From NCBI GenBank assembly GCA_002423305.1, contig DIVI01000093.1, forward strand, positions 1 to 30,297: DNA of 30,297 nt, written 5' to 3'. Under the pieces are notes generated by a model. It searched no databases. It had not been told where the DNA came from and saw nothing but the letters and a program-made list of their open reading frames with translations. A program made the translations under genes and the position numbers. Positions 6,737 to 15,379 of the stretch are shown here, in pieces. Origin of the DNA: Methylococcus sp. UBA6136. Its GTDB lineage: Bacteria; Pseudomonadota; Gammaproteobacteria; Methylococcales; Methylococcaceae. The first letter of the stretch is position 1. Each line of letters opens with the position of its first letter.

Positions 6737-6762
6737 ATTATGGGGGGGGGCACCTTGGGCAA
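6737..6762 (-). promoter_or_regulatory. Candidate promoter of the NlpE-like gene with a homopolymer in the spacer
   Basis: On the minus strand TTGCCC (6757-6762) and CATAAT (6737-6742) could be -35 and -10 boxes, but they are only 14 bp apart. Nine consecutive C residues (G9 at 6742-6750 on the plus strand) fill the spacer next to the -10 box. Lengthening the run by about three bases would restore optimal spacing. Weak as a promoter call; listed because of the tract. Confidence 0.3.
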
Positions 6763-6967
6763 TAACCTCAATATCGGAAGTCAGACAAACGACTTTTCAT
6801 TTGGTTTTGCCCATCCATCAGAAGATCAGCAATCCGACTGAACCATACAACTGGAGTTTGATGAGGGGGGTTCTTTTTCGCAATTTCTAAACCCGGAGCT
6901 ATCAACCAGGGCGGCTGAGTGGGTGAACAACTTGCTTAACGCATAAATGACCACATCAGCGCGATGC

Positions 6968-8224
6968 TCAGCGCTTCATCATCTCGAAGAACTCCTGATT
7001 GGTCTTGGTGTCCTTGAGTTTGCCGATAAGGAATTCGCTAGCCGCCATTTCATCCATGGGCTGCAGAATCTTACGCAGAATCCAGCATTTCTGAAGCTCG
7101 TCGGGGGGAACAAGATATTCCTCTCGACGGGTACCCGAGCGGTTGATATTGATGGCCGGATAAATGCGCTTCTCGGCAATCTTGCGCTCGAGATGCAGCT
7201 CGTTGTTGCCGGTCCCCTTGAATTCCTCATAAATGACTTCGTCCATTCGCGACCCGGTGTCTACGAGTGCTGTCGCAATGATAGTCAGACTTCCACCCTC
7301 CTCGATATTTCGGGCAGCACCAAAGAAACGCTTTGGGCGTTCCAGCGCATTGGCATCAACACCACCAGTGAGAATCTTGCCGGAAGCCGGGACCACCGTG
7401 TTGTAGGCCCGTGCGAGACGCGTGATGGAGTCAAGCAAGATGACGACATCGCGCTTGTGTTCGACCAGCCGCTTGGCTTTTTCGATGATCATTTCTGCGA
7501 CTTGAACATGCCGTGCGGGAGGTTCATCAAAGGTGCTGGAAACCACCTCCCCCTTAACGCTGCGCTGCATTTCCGTCACTTCCTCCGGACGTTCATCAAT
7601 CAGCAAAACAATGAGGTAACACTCCGGATAGTTTTCTGCAATGGAGTGCGCAATATTCTGCAGGATCATCGTCTTACCGGCTTTTGGCGGTGAGACAATC
7701 AGTCCACGCTGCCCTTTGCCGATTGGAGCAACCAAATCCATGATCCGAGCGGTCAGGTCTTCAGTCGTACCGTTACCCAGTTCCAACTGCAAGCGCGATT
7801 TTGGGAAAAGCGGAGTCAGGTTGGAGAAGAGGATTTTGTGCTTCGCGTTTTCCGGAGGCTCGTAATTGATCTGCTCCACTTTGAGCATGGCGAAATACCT
7901 TTCACCTTCCTTGGGCGGCCGAATCTTGCCAGAAATGGTATCGCCCGTCCGCAAACTGAATCGGCGAATTTGGCTGGGTGAGACGTAAATATCATCGGGG
8001 CCCGCCAGGAATGAACTATCCGCCGACCTCAGGAAGCCATAGCCATCCGAGAGTATCTCCAGCACACCATCGCCATAGATATCCTCGCCACCCTTCGACT
8101 GCTTCTTGAGGATGGAGAAGATCAGATCCTGCTTGCGAGTTCGCGCAACGCCTTCGATTTCGAGGGTTTCGGCAATTTCAATCAGTTCGGCAACGGGTTT
8201 GCGCTTGAGGTCGGTCAGATTCAT
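6968..8224 (-). CDS. rho: Transcription termination factor Rho
   Basis: Hexameric RNA-dependent ATPase that terminates transcription. Seen: 418 residues, the standard gammaproteobacterial length. The N-terminal helical domain opens MNLTDLKRKPVAELIEIAE, followed by the RNA-binding cold-shock-like domain (GDGVLEILSDGYGFLRS, about 50-115). The P-loop SPPKAGKTM, the Walker B segment VVILLDSITRLARAYN and the secondary RNA-binding Q and R loops (TGGVDANAL, GKGQRG) are all present. Neighbours: downstream of trxA on the same strand, the E. coli order, with a 196-bp structured leader between them. The 258 bp behind rho shows no obvious intrinsic terminator. Confidence 0.98.
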   Translation of the reverse strand: MNLTDLKRKPVAELIEIAETLEIEGVARTRKQDLIFSILKKQSKGGEDIYGDGVLEILSDGYGFLRSADSSFLAGPDDIYVSPSQIRRFSLRTGDTISGKIRPPKEGERYFAMLKVEQINYEPPENAKHKILFSNLTPLFPKSRLQLELGNGTTEDLTARIMDLVAPIGKGQRGLIVSPPKAGKTMILQNIAHSIAENYPECYLIVLLIDERPEEVTEMQRSVKGEVVSSTFDEPPARHVQVAEMIIEKAKRLVEHKRDVVILLDSITRLARAYNTVVPASGKILTGGVDANALERPKRFFGAARNIEEGGSLTIIATALVDTGSRMDEVIYEEFKGTGNNELHLERKIAEKRIYPAININRSGTRREEYLVPPDELQKCWILRKILQPMDEMAASEFLIGKLKDTKTNQEFFEMMKR

Positions 8225-8376
8225 GGATAGAGGTTGAGTATCAGAAAGAGAGATTAGGGTTGGTCCAATGCAATCCAGCTTTTGACTCGCCGGGGAGGCG
8301 AGCAGGGACAGTCTGCCAAGATCGGCTAAAGACTGAAAAGAATTGGGAGGGTAGAACTTTTGAGGTTATTTAAGTG

Positions 8377-8420
8377 AGGGCCCGACGCAGCATGGGCGTC
8401 AGGCCAAAAGACGCGGCCCT
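8377..8420 (-). promoter_or_regulatory. Structured element between trxA and rho (possible rho leader attenuator)
   Basis: AGGGCC (8377-8382) pairs with GGCCCT (8415-8420), ending at the trxA stop. Inside, GCGTC (8396-8400) can pair either with GACGC at 8384-8388 or with GACGC at 8410-8414, so two mutually exclusive hairpins are possible. No long T-run follows. In E. coli the rho leader mediates autoregulation; whether this element does so is inference. Confidence 0.35.
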
Positions 8421-8747
8421 TCAGATGTTGGCATCAATGAATGCGGCCAGCTGTGACTTTGCCAGAGCACCCACTTTGGTTGCATGGACCTCGCCATCCT
8501 TGAACAGAATCAATGTAGGAATACCCCTGACGCCATATCGCTGGGGCGTACCTGGATTGTTGTCAATATTTACCTTGGCAACAGTAAGCTTGCTGGCATA
8601 TTCAATGGCGATCTCCTCCAGGATGGGAGCAATCATCTTGCAGGGTCCACACCATTCAGCCCAAAAATCTACCAACACTGGATTTTCAGATTTCAGGACC
8701 TGCTCGTCGAAATCACTATCGTTTATCTGAAGAATATGTTCACTCAC
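8421..8747 (-). CDS. trxA: Thioredoxin 1
   Basis: General cytosolic disulfide reductase. Seen: the active site WCGPCKMIAP with the two cysteines at 33 and 36, the cis-proline segment GIPTLILFKDGE, and DFWAEWCG preceded by LVDF as in E. coli TrxA. Start: I chose the GTG at 8747, giving 108 residues beginning MSEHILQIND. GGAG lies 6 nt upstream of it and the protein then lines up with the E. coli start. The ATG at 8753 directly abuts the GGAG and would add only two residues. Upstream of rho, as in most gammaproteobacteria. The 271 bp before the gene holds no other ORF I can support; a loose TTGCAT-17-TCAAAT pair there might be its promoter. Confidence 0.96.
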   Translation of the reverse strand: MSEHILQINDSDFDEQVLKSENPVLVDFWAEWCGPCKMIAPILEEIAIEYASKLTVAKVNIDNNPGTPQRYGVRGIPTLILFKDGEVHATKVGALAKSQLAAFIDANI

Positions 8748-9018
8748 GTGCATCTCCGCTAAATCGGATGAGGAAGTTGGTGGAATCTTTGAATGCGGCC
8801 GGGAGCCGGCGGGGAAGATCTTGGGATTTGAGCACTGGTCTCAATCGCGTGGTCATTTGAGCTTAAAGAACGGCGAAATGCAAGCCCTTTTGGGAATCCA
8901 TCCCGCACTGAAAGATCAGGCCTCACCCAAATACCCAGACGTCAGGACAAGAGGCGCACCATTTTGCATCCGAAACCGGCGCTGAAGAACCCCCACAACA
9001 AGACCTTCCTCTTACGCA

Positions 9019-9474
9019 TCATCGGACAGGCACGATGCTGATGGCATTTTCAGGACTGCCGTCGACAATGCGGTCCGTGTACGTCAGGTACACCAGAACC
9101 CCCCTTTTTTCGTCGTAAAAACGTACTACTTGGGTCGTCTTGAAGACAGCGGATGCCCTCGCGCTGAAAACCTCCTCACTATCTTTGAGTTTCCTGACAG
9201 CGACCGCATCAATCGGACCAATCTGTCGACAGGCCAAGGAGGCCTTCGCGGCATTTTCGGCGAGACCAACCATTCCCTTGAGCCCGCCTGTTTCAGCCCG
9301 CGAGATATAACAGGTGACTCCCGCGACATCGGGATCATCAAAAGCCTCAACCACGATCTTGTCGCTGGGTCCCAGCCACTTGAAGCGATAGTTCACTGAG
9401 CCAATTTGATCGGCAAAACTTGCTTGACTGGCAACCAGAAGCAGCCATATGGACGGAAGGCTTAACTTGCGCAT
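9019..9474 (-). CDS. creA: CreA family periplasmic protein
   Basis: Exported protein of the CreA family, whose function is not established. Seen: 151 residues, a signal peptide ending in ASFA, and a mature part that follows E. coli CreA closely: QIGSVNYRFKWLGP, KIVVEAFDDPDV, VTCYISRAETGG, the downstream Cys in ASLACRQIG, VVRFYDEKR and NAISIVPV. Two conserved cysteines could form a disulfide. Neighbours: in E. coli creA heads the creABCD cluster, but no two-component genes are present here. It lies 67 bp behind mltD on the same strand and is probably cotranscribed with it. Confidence 0.93.
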   Translation of the reverse strand: MRKLSLPSIWLLLVASQASFADQIGSVNYRFKWLGPSDKIVVEAFDDPDVAGVTCYISRAETGGLKGMVGLAENAAKASLACRQIGPIDAVAVRKLKDSEEVFSARASAVFKTTQVVRFYDEKRGVLVYLTYTDRIVDGSPENAISIVPVR

Positions 9475-9541
9475 TGATAACTCAGCTGAGGTTGGATGGT
9501 CCCTTTGGAAAGGGGGTTACAGGAGAAGAAAAAACCTAACA

Positions 9542-11191
9542 TCAGACGCCCAGCACCAGAATTTCCTGGCCCACCTTGAGCGGGGCCTTGGGCGGCAACC
9601 CGTTCCATTCGGAAAGCTTGATCTCTGGCACACCATGACGTTTAGCCAGTACAGACAAAGTATCACCCTTCTGGACCACCACCTTACGCGGAGCATAAAC
9701 CTTGGCACCCGGCATGTTTGCAGCCATCAGAATTTCAGCTTTTTCCAGCGGCAGAAGGAAATTATGCGGTTGCTCGGGCGGATCAACGTCCGGCTTGAAG
9801 GCAGGGTTCAATTTATAAAAGTCGTCGGGGGCGATACCCGATGAGGCAATGAGATCAGCAATTCTGATCTCGGGCTTGGTCTCGACGCGAGCCAATGTAT
9901 TGCGGGAAGTCGTCTTGTGCGGCTTGAATCCCAGGCCTGCGGGGTCGGCGACCACCTTGGAAAGCGCAAGAATCTTGACCACATAATTCTGCGTTTCCTG
10001 AGGCAATGACAGTTCCCAGAAGGTCCCGCCGCCTCCGGCCATTCGATTGGCCTGAATAGCCCGCTGGACCGCCCCCTCCCCCGCGTTGTAGGCAGCGAAA
10101 GCCAACAACCAGTCGCCATTAAATAGCGAGCTGAGCCGCTTGAGGTATTTGAGGGCTGCCTGCGTTGCCGAGTGAGTGTCATAACGCCCGTCATAGGTCT
10201 CGCTGAACTGCAAGCCGTATTGCTGGCCCGTGGCCGGAATGAACTGCCACAAACCTGCGGCCTGCTTGTTCGATAATGCGGTCGTCTGAAAGGCGCTCTC
10301 AACCATGGGCACCAGTATCAGATCAGCGGGCAATCCCTGACGCTTGATTTCTCCCAGCAAATACTGGAGATACGGCTCAGCCCGGGTCATCAGAAAGTCC
10401 ACCATGCCGGGGCGTTGCCTCAAACTCTCCAAATGTGCGGCCAACCGCTCATGTTGAGTGCCAGCTAGGACTAGACCATCGCGAACCGTTTCCCAAGGAT
10501 CTGCTCGTCGGACGAGCCTTCCCCTCGTCGTCCCAGGATCCGGGGGTCCTACTGGCAATTTGTTAGCCAGCGAACATTTGTCATCATTCGCATCTGGGCG
10601 AAGTTTTTCCTTCCTTCGCAGCTTTTTTTTGCCGCTTAACTCCGCACAAGCTGAAGACGTGTCGGCTTGTGCAACTTGAGCGGTTACGCTTGACTGACCC
10701 CGCGAGGGAGCCTTCAACTTGATCGAGCCGGCCACTTTCCATCGGGAAGCAGGATTATTGATGCGACCCTCATCAGGCATACTGCTCGCATCGTCCACAA
10801 TCCATGCTTGGGCCCGCTTTTTTTGCATTTGACGAGCCACCGCACGCTCAATCAAGGCCGAAGAAGCCAGGGGATCATTGATTACGACAACTGGATCAGC
10901 AGGCTTGATTGTTGCAGCCTTGTTAGCCGGGGCTCCAAGGCTGATTCCTGGACTCCGGCTCGATGCCGAGACCGGGCTCTGAATCGGTGATTGTTTGGTA
11001 GCCCCCTGATGTGGCGACTGTGCGCATCCGCATAGAAAAAAAAGAGCCGTCAGGGCAAAGGTCCCCGCGATATACACGTGGAGGCGCGCGAAGATCGTTG
11101 GCGAAGAGTTAGTGCGGTGAGCCCGATCATAAGTAAATGGCCGACTCTCAACCTGACCTATGCAACTCTCGATCATGCGGGATTGGGGCAA
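9542..11191 (-). CDS. mltD: Membrane-bound lytic murein transglycosylase D with LysM domain
   Basis: Cleaves peptidoglycan glycan strands in the periplasm. Seen: 549 residues. A hydrophobic segment near residues 40-53 is followed by LCGC, a lipobox-like site at Cys56. A long Ser/Ala-rich, basic linker (about 57-225) leads to the SLT catalytic domain with MVESAFQ (catalytic Glu298), AAGLWQFIPATGQQYGL and LLAFAAYNAGEGAV. One clear LysM peptidoglycan-binding repeat closes the protein (VQKGDTLSVLAKRHG and GQEILVLGV), preceded by a weaker LysM-like stretch. Start: the TTG at 11191, the ATG at 11176 and a GTG near 11078 all lack a good ribosome binding site; the last would put the signal segment at the very N-terminus and may be the true start. 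It is followed by creA. The linker is longer than usual. Confidence 0.92.
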   Translation of the reverse strand: MPQSRMIESCIGQVESRPFTYDRAHRTNSSPTIFARLHVYIAGTFALTALFFLCGCAQSPHQGATKQSPIQSPVSASSRSPGISLGAPANKAATIKPADPVVVINDPLASSALIERAVARQMQKKRAQAWIVDDASSMPDEGRINNPASRWKVAGSIKLKAPSRGQSSVTAQVAQADTSSACAELSGKKKLRRKEKLRPDANDDKCSLANKLPVGPPDPGTTRGRLVRRADPWETVRDGLVLAGTQHERLAAHLESLRQRPGMVDFLMTRAEPYLQYLLGEIKRQGLPADLILVPMVESAFQTTALSNKQAAGLWQFIPATGQQYGLQFSETYDGRYDTHSATQAALKYLKRLSSLFNGDWLLAFAAYNAGEGAVQRAIQANRMAGGGGTFWELSLPQETQNYVVKILALSKVVADPAGLGFKPHKTTSRNTLARVETKPEIRIADLIASSGIAPDDFYKLNPAFKPDVDPPEQPHNFLLPLEKAEILMAANMPGAKVYAPRKVVVQKGDTLSVLAKRHGVPEIKLSEWNGLPPKAPLKVGQEILVLGV

Positions 11192-11238
11192 TGAATGAGG
11201 CTGATCAAAAACGAATGATTCGTTTCTCTCATACGCAA

Positions 11239-11260
11239 AACGCCGGGCAAGCCCGGCGTT
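11239..11260 (-). terminator. Terminator behind the cytochrome c gene
   Basis: AACGCCGGGC (11239-11248), a two-base loop and GCCCGGCGTT (11251-11260) form a perfect 10-bp GC-rich stem. On the minus strand it is followed by TTGC after the paired TT, giving a run of four T in total. It lies 27 bp past the stop of the cytochrome gene and insulates it from mltD. Confidence 0.75.
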
Positions 11261-11287
11261 TAAACTTGAGAAGATTGAGCAGAACGC

Positions 11288-11635
11288 TTATTTCTTGCCG
11301 GCCTTGAGGTAGGCGATCAGAGCGTCGACTGCTTGATCCTGGGTCAGGCCTGCACTTTTGACAGGACCCAGTGCCATGATCTGATCCATGGCTTTGGGCA
11401 TCGCGTTGCGGCCTTCAACCAGAACTTTGGTCAACTCTTCCTTGCTCAGCTTGTTCACGCTCTCAAAGAGATTGGGATTAGGCTGAACATCATGGCAAGT
11501 GCCACAACCGCGACCAAAGGCACGGGTGTAAATCTTCTCACCGATCTCTACACTGGGCTCCTCAGCTACCGAGGCACCGGCGAAAATCATGCCGGCGATG
11601 AGCAACAGACCTTTCAAAGGCTTTTGATTCTTCAT
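11288..11635 (-). CDS. Periplasmic class I cytochrome c
   Basis: Small soluble electron carrier; the partners are unknown. Seen: 115 residues, a signal peptide with cleavage after ASVA (residue 24), one haem motif CGTCH at 44-48, and Met79 in GRNAMPKAM as the probable sixth ligand. The C-terminal helix AVDALIAYLKAG is typical of class I cytochromes. The ATG at 11635 has a GGA-containing Shine-Dalgarno sequence upstream. It ends in a strong terminator. An 88-bp gap separates it from a Cys-rich ORF upstream on the same strand. It is unrelated in sequence to the FccA-like cytochrome beyond the haem site. A role in the respiratory chain of a methane or ammonia oxidiser is inferred from the company it keeps. 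Confidence 0.92.
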   Translation of the reverse strand: MKNQKPLKGLLLIAGMIFAGASVAEEPSVEIGEKIYTRAFGRGCGTCHDVQPNPNLFESVNKLSKEELTKVLVEGRNAMPKAMDQIMALGPVKSAGLTQDQAVDALIAYLKAGKK

Positions 11636-11722
11636 GGTTTTTCCATCTCTTTTAGAAGGACAAAGTACTCAGCGTCCGTCCTCATTGGATAAAAACCCTA
11701 GCCGGGTCCCGGACGTGTTGAA

Positions 11723-11956
11723 TTATTTCAGACTAACACCACAGGAACAAGGGGAAAGGATCGCCAGCTCCTTGCAACGAATCCAGATCCACCGACATCC
11801 ATCCCGGCAGACAACAGGCGGCAGAACATAAGGTGGGATCATTGTGGGCATGGGTATGGAACGTAACTCGGCAATCAGGTATCCTGTCCCCCTGATTTGC
11901 ATCTGACGCACCCAGACAGGTTTGTCAGCTCGCAAATCGATCGAGTCTTGGTTCAT
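11723..11956 (-). CDS. Small cysteine- and tryptophan-rich hypothetical protein
   Basis: I do not recognise this protein. Seen: 77 residues with no signal peptide, a short repeat of prolines (PMPTMIPPYVLPP), and a compact C-terminal part with five cysteines: CRDGC, RCKEL and PCSCG. This could be a metal or zinc-ribbon site, and CRWIWIRC brings two Trp next to two Cys. The ATG is preceded by only a weak ribosome binding site. It lies upstream of the cytochrome c gene on the same strand, 88 bp away, so cotranscription is possible. The opposite strand has no better gene. A chance ORF cannot be excluded. Confidence 0.4.
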   Translation of the reverse strand: MNQDSIDLRADKPVWVRQMQIRGTGYLIAELRSIPMPTMIPPYVLPPVVCRDGCRWIWIRCKELAILSPCSCGVSLK

Positions 11957-12045
11957 CCGAGCTTGCGACTCTCGCCCCAGTGATAGTTCGAACCGAGTTC
12001 GTGGATTTATCGGGCAACCCTGCGATAGATCAAGCTGTTAATAAC

Positions 12046-12135
<90 letters not shown>

Positions 12136-12295
12136 TTAATTCTGAATGGCCGATCTTGCATCCAGATGCCGGCTTTTCGACATTGGCGCCGGACCCTCCC
12201 GGCAATCGATGTTCCGAAATAGGTCCAACCAGACCCGAACCCTCTGCACCGATTGGTGGTGACCGTAAGGACTGAACACGGATCAAGTGCAGGCA

Positions 12296-13765
12296 ATGAA
12301 AAATGAACTCTTCATCCCCGACAGCGACCCCACGATAGCGGGTTATCCGTTGTCCTGGTGGAAGAAGCACCACGAACTGCCTCTTCACATCTTTTACGAG
12401 CCGATCATCCGGCAGAATCTCCGGGCCTTCAAATGCATCTTTGAACGGCTATATCCAAAAGGCCAGGTTTGTTTTGCGGCCAAAGCCTGTACGCACAAGC
12501 CCGTTCTCAAGATTGCCCATCAGGAAGACTGTGGCGCTGATGTTGCCTCTTATAACGAGGCCCGCTGCGCGCTTGAAGCGGGTATTCCGGCCAGCAAGCT
12601 CGATCTAAACGGCAATTGCAAAGAGGATTTCCTGCTGCGCAAGGCCATTGATTTGGGCATGAATGTGATCGCCGACTGCATCGAGGAGATCGAGCAGATT
12701 GAAATCATTGCCAGAGAGCAGAAGAAGCGTGTTCGTGTTCTGCTGCGGATAAGCGGATATGACCTAGGGCAGGTGACTGATGATAGCGTCTTCACCGCCG
12801 GCCTCTGGACCAAGTTTGGCACCCCTCTGGGTGTCGTGCCTGATTTCATAAACACTCTCGACCGTTTCACACATGTCCAAGTGGTGGGCTTCCACACCCA
12901 CATCGGATCGCAAATCACCAAGGTCGAACCCTACCTTTCCGTCATCGCCCAACTCATTACTCTGGGCCATTTGCTAAACCAGGCCGGCGGGCGTTGTGAA
13001 GTCATCAATATCGGCGGTGGTTTTCCGGTCCGCTATGTGGACAAATCGACGTGGCATGACACCACCACTCGAATCGGGGAGGGTTATGCGGCGTTCCGTC
13101 GAGGCGATTTAAGCAAGAGCTTCGTCTGGCATGATGGCCCTGCCGGGTTTGGCAGCGACGATGATTTCCATGTGCACCTGGATCATTGGTCAGGCGAGCG
13201 GTTTTATTCCGAGCATCCTAAGGAAAAAATGCTTGAAGCCCTCCTGCTGGGCGAAATCACCTTGGACGGAAAAAAAATTATGACCGTAGAAGCTCTACGA
13301 CAACTCGGCGAACCCACCCTGACCATCGAGCCGGGCAGAAGCATCATGGAAGATAGTGGCGTCACTCTGGCCCGCGTCGGAATCGTGAAGACCGTCGCCC
13401 ACCATCACAATTTGGTCTGCCTGGAAATGGGAATCACCAGCCATGGCGAATCTCTCATAGAAAAACCAGTCAAGCGCTGGGAAATAGCCAATGAAAACAC
13501 CACCCGGGCAGCCAAGCCCTTCGAAGCATTCATTGGCGGCAACCTTTGCTTTTCGGGCGACATGATTTCCAAGTACAAGGTGCTCCTGCAACGCCCACCC
13601 AAACGGGGAGATATCATCCTGATCCACCATACCGGAGCCTACACATCCTCCCTGTTCGCCTCGGCCAGCAACTCCTATCCGCGACCCGCTCGAATTCTGG
13701 CAACCGGCGAGGGCGGCATCGAATTGCTAAAAAAAAGGGACAGCTACCACGACATTGTCGAATAA
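12296..13765 (+). CDS. Group IV PLP-dependent decarboxylase (alanine-racemase fold)
   Basis: PLP enzyme of the ornithine/diaminopimelate/arginine decarboxylase family 2; the substrate is not known. Seen: about 489 residues. The PLP lysine lies in CFAAKAC (about residue 63), HTHIGSQ stacks on the cofactor, GGGFPVRY and EPGRSIM hold the phosphate, GNLCFSGD carries the catalytic Cys contributed across the dimer, and HHTGAY is the C-terminal active-site Tyr segment. It is longer than diaminopimelate decarboxylase (about 420) and has an insert rich in His and acidic residues near 270-310. It reminds me of the Y4yA-type branch, without certainty. Start: the ATG at 12296, preceded by CAGG; a GTG nine bases earlier is possible. 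It stands 160 bp behind tRNA-Ser and 143 bp before the FAH gene. There is no lysine or polyamine gene nearby to suggest a role. Confidence 0.88.
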   Translation: MKNELFIPDSDPTIAGYPLSWWKKHHELPLHIFYEPIIRQNLRAFKCIFERLYPKGQVCFAAKACTHKPVLKIAHQEDCGADVASYNEARCALEAGIPASKLDLNGNCKEDFLLRKAIDLGMNVIADCIEEIEQIEIIAREQKKRVRVLLRISGYDLGQVTDDSVFTAGLWTKFGTPLGVVPDFINTLDRFTHVQVVGFHTHIGSQITKVEPYLSVIAQLITLGHLLNQAGGRCEVINIGGGFPVRYVDKSTWHDTTTRIGEGYAAFRRGDLSKSFVWHDGPAGFGSDDDFHVHLDHWSGERFYSEHPKEKMLEALLLGEITLDGKKIMTVEALRQLGEPTLTIEPGRSIMEDSGVTLARVGIVKTVAHHHNLVCLEMGITSHGESLIEKPVKRWEIANENTTRAAKPFEAFIGGNLCFSGDMISKYKVLLQRPPKRGDIILIHHTGAYTSSLFASASNSYPRPARILATGEGGIELLKKRDSYHDIVE

Positions 13766-13908
13766 GCCGGCGATATGAAAAAATTAGGTATTGCGCGCGG
13801 TTGGCGCGCCGGACATACGACAAATCGATGCAAACCAACGCATCTGAGCCCGTGTAGGGACCTGCATCCTCGCACTCTTGAACCTGCAAGAGAATCCAAG
13901 TCCAAGCC

Positions 13909-14715
13909 ATGAAAATAATTCGCTACATAGACACCCACGGTCAGACCGAATTTGCTGCCTTGCAACCCGATGGCTCATCATTGGCCATCGAAGGCGACCT
14001 CTTTGGCGGCTTTCAGGTTACTGATCAGCCGGTGAAAATCGCCAAGCAACTGGCCCCGATTCAACCGACAGCCATTATCGGTATCGGCCTGAATTACCGG
14101 TTTCATGCGGAGGAAACGAAGTCAGCAATCCCGCCGCACCCTATCGTTTTCATGAAATTGCCTAATGCCATCCAGCATCCAGGCGATCCCATCATCCTGC
14201 CCAGACACCTCCGAAGTGACAAGGTTGATTATGAATGCGAGCTGGCCGTCGTCATCGGCAAGCCGGCAAAAAACGTCAGTCGCGAGAACGCCCTGGATTA
14301 CGTGTTGGGATATACCGGCGCCAACGATGTCAGCGCCCGAGACTGGCAAAAATCAGGCGGTGGTGGCCAGTGGTGCCGCGGCAAAACTTTCGATACGTTC
14401 TGCCCACTGGGCCCCATCTTGGTCACACGTGATGAAATACCAAATCCCAACAATCTCTCCATCAAGACGTTACTGAATGATCAAGTGATGCAGGACTGGA
14501 CGACCAAGGACATGATTTTCGACGTCCCCACCCTGATCGAATTTCTCAGCGGCAGCACAACCCTCATGCCGGGGACGGTCATTCTGACCGGCACACCCCA
14601 TGGCGTTGGCATGGCAAGAAATCCTCGTGTCTGGTTGCAGGAGGGTGACACGGTCAGTGTCGAAATTGAGGCTATCGGTTCGCTGACAAATCCGGTGATC
14701 GCTGAGCCAGTCTGA
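13909..14715 (+). CDS. Fumarylacetoacetate hydrolase family protein
   Basis: Enzyme of the FAH superfamily, metal-dependent hydrolases and decarboxylases that cleave C-C bonds in keto acids; the substrate cannot be told from sequence. Seen: 268 residues. An N-terminal cap is followed by IGIGLNYRFHAEE, the first acidic metal ligands in DYECELAVVIGK, GANDVSARDWQ, then KTFDTFCPLGP and ILTGTPHGVG, all in family order. It follows the decarboxylase on the same strand at 143 bp, with a small CTCTTG/CAAGAG inverted repeat (13875-13892) just upstream, and precedes glutathione peroxidase by 113 bp. It could act as an oxaloacetate-type or acylpyruvate hydrolase, like many family members in housekeeping settings. 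Confidence 0.9.
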   Translation: MKIIRYIDTHGQTEFAALQPDGSSLAIEGDLFGGFQVTDQPVKIAKQLAPIQPTAIIGIGLNYRFHAEETKSAIPPHPIVFMKLPNAIQHPGDPIILPRHLRSDKVDYECELAVVIGKPAKNVSRENALDYVLGYTGANDVSARDWQKSGGGGQWCRGKTFDTFCPLGPILVTRDEIPNPNNLSIKTLLNDQVMQDWTTKDMIFDVPTLIEFLSGSTTLMPGTVILTGTPHGVGMARNPRVWLQEGDTVSVEIEAIGSLTNPVIAEPV

Positions 14716-14828
14716 CGGCTGCGAGATGTGTGATCCCCTGAGCCGAGGGCACTATCGTCTGTTATGAGTCCCGATGAAACCAGGACATTTTTTTGGCCTG
14801 ACACTGACAAAACCGGCAGGAACCATCC

Positions 14829-15332
14829 ATGAAAACCGTTTTCGACTTTAGCGCCGTCACTCTCGACGGGAGCGAACTGCCACTGGCCACGTTTCGCGGT
14901 CAGGTCCTGTTGATTGTTAACGTCGCCTCAAAGTGCGGCTTTACCCCGCAGTATGCAGGTCTTGAGACCCTTTACCGCAAATACGCCGACAACGGCTTCG
15001 CCGTACTCGGCTTTCCATGTGACCAATTCGGTCATCAGGAACCAGGCAACGAGGCAGAAATCAAACAGTTCTGCTCGCTCAAGTACGACATCTCCTTTCC
15101 CTTGTTTGCCAAAATTGAGGTTAACGGCGGCAACGCGCATCCGCTGTACCAATACCTTAAATCCGCAGCAAAAGGGCTGCTCGGCTCCGAAGCAATAAAA
15201 TGGAATTTCACAAAGTTTCTTGTGGACAGGAACGGGATGGTTTTACGCCGGTACGCGCCGACCGACACACCGGAGAAAATAGAGCAGGACCTCAACAAAG
15301 TGCTTGCGTCACCGAGACCGAACCAGCCTTAG
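14829..15332 (+). CDS. Glutathione peroxidase (thiol peroxidase type)
   Basis: Reduces hydrogen peroxide and organic hydroperoxides. Seen: 167 residues. The peroxidatic Cys36 lies in NVASKCGFTPQ, Gln70 is in FGHQEPG, and the WNFTKFLVD segment completes the catalytic tetrad. Cysteines at 64 (FPCDQFG) and in KQFCSLKYD offer possible resolving residues, so it may use thioredoxin rather than glutathione, as many bacterial non-selenium enzymes do. No signal peptide, so cytosolic. AGGAA lies 7 nt before the ATG. Plausibly coupled functionally to trxA in this window. Confidence 0.94.
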   Translation: MKTVFDFSAVTLDGSELPLATFRGQVLLIVNVASKCGFTPQYAGLETLYRKYADNGFAVLGFPCDQFGHQEPGNEAEIKQFCSLKYDISFPLFAKIEVNGGNAHPLYQYLKSAAKGLLGSEAIKWNFTKFLVDRNGMVLRRYAPTDTPEKIEQDLNKVLASPRPNQP

Positions 15333-15379
15333 CACCAAAGCCCAGGCATTCTGAGTGCCTACCCATCAATAAATTACAG

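Noticed and set aside
6947..7693. 248-residue plus-strand ORF opposite rho
   Set aside because: Fully antisense to the highly conserved rho gene and shows no family features.
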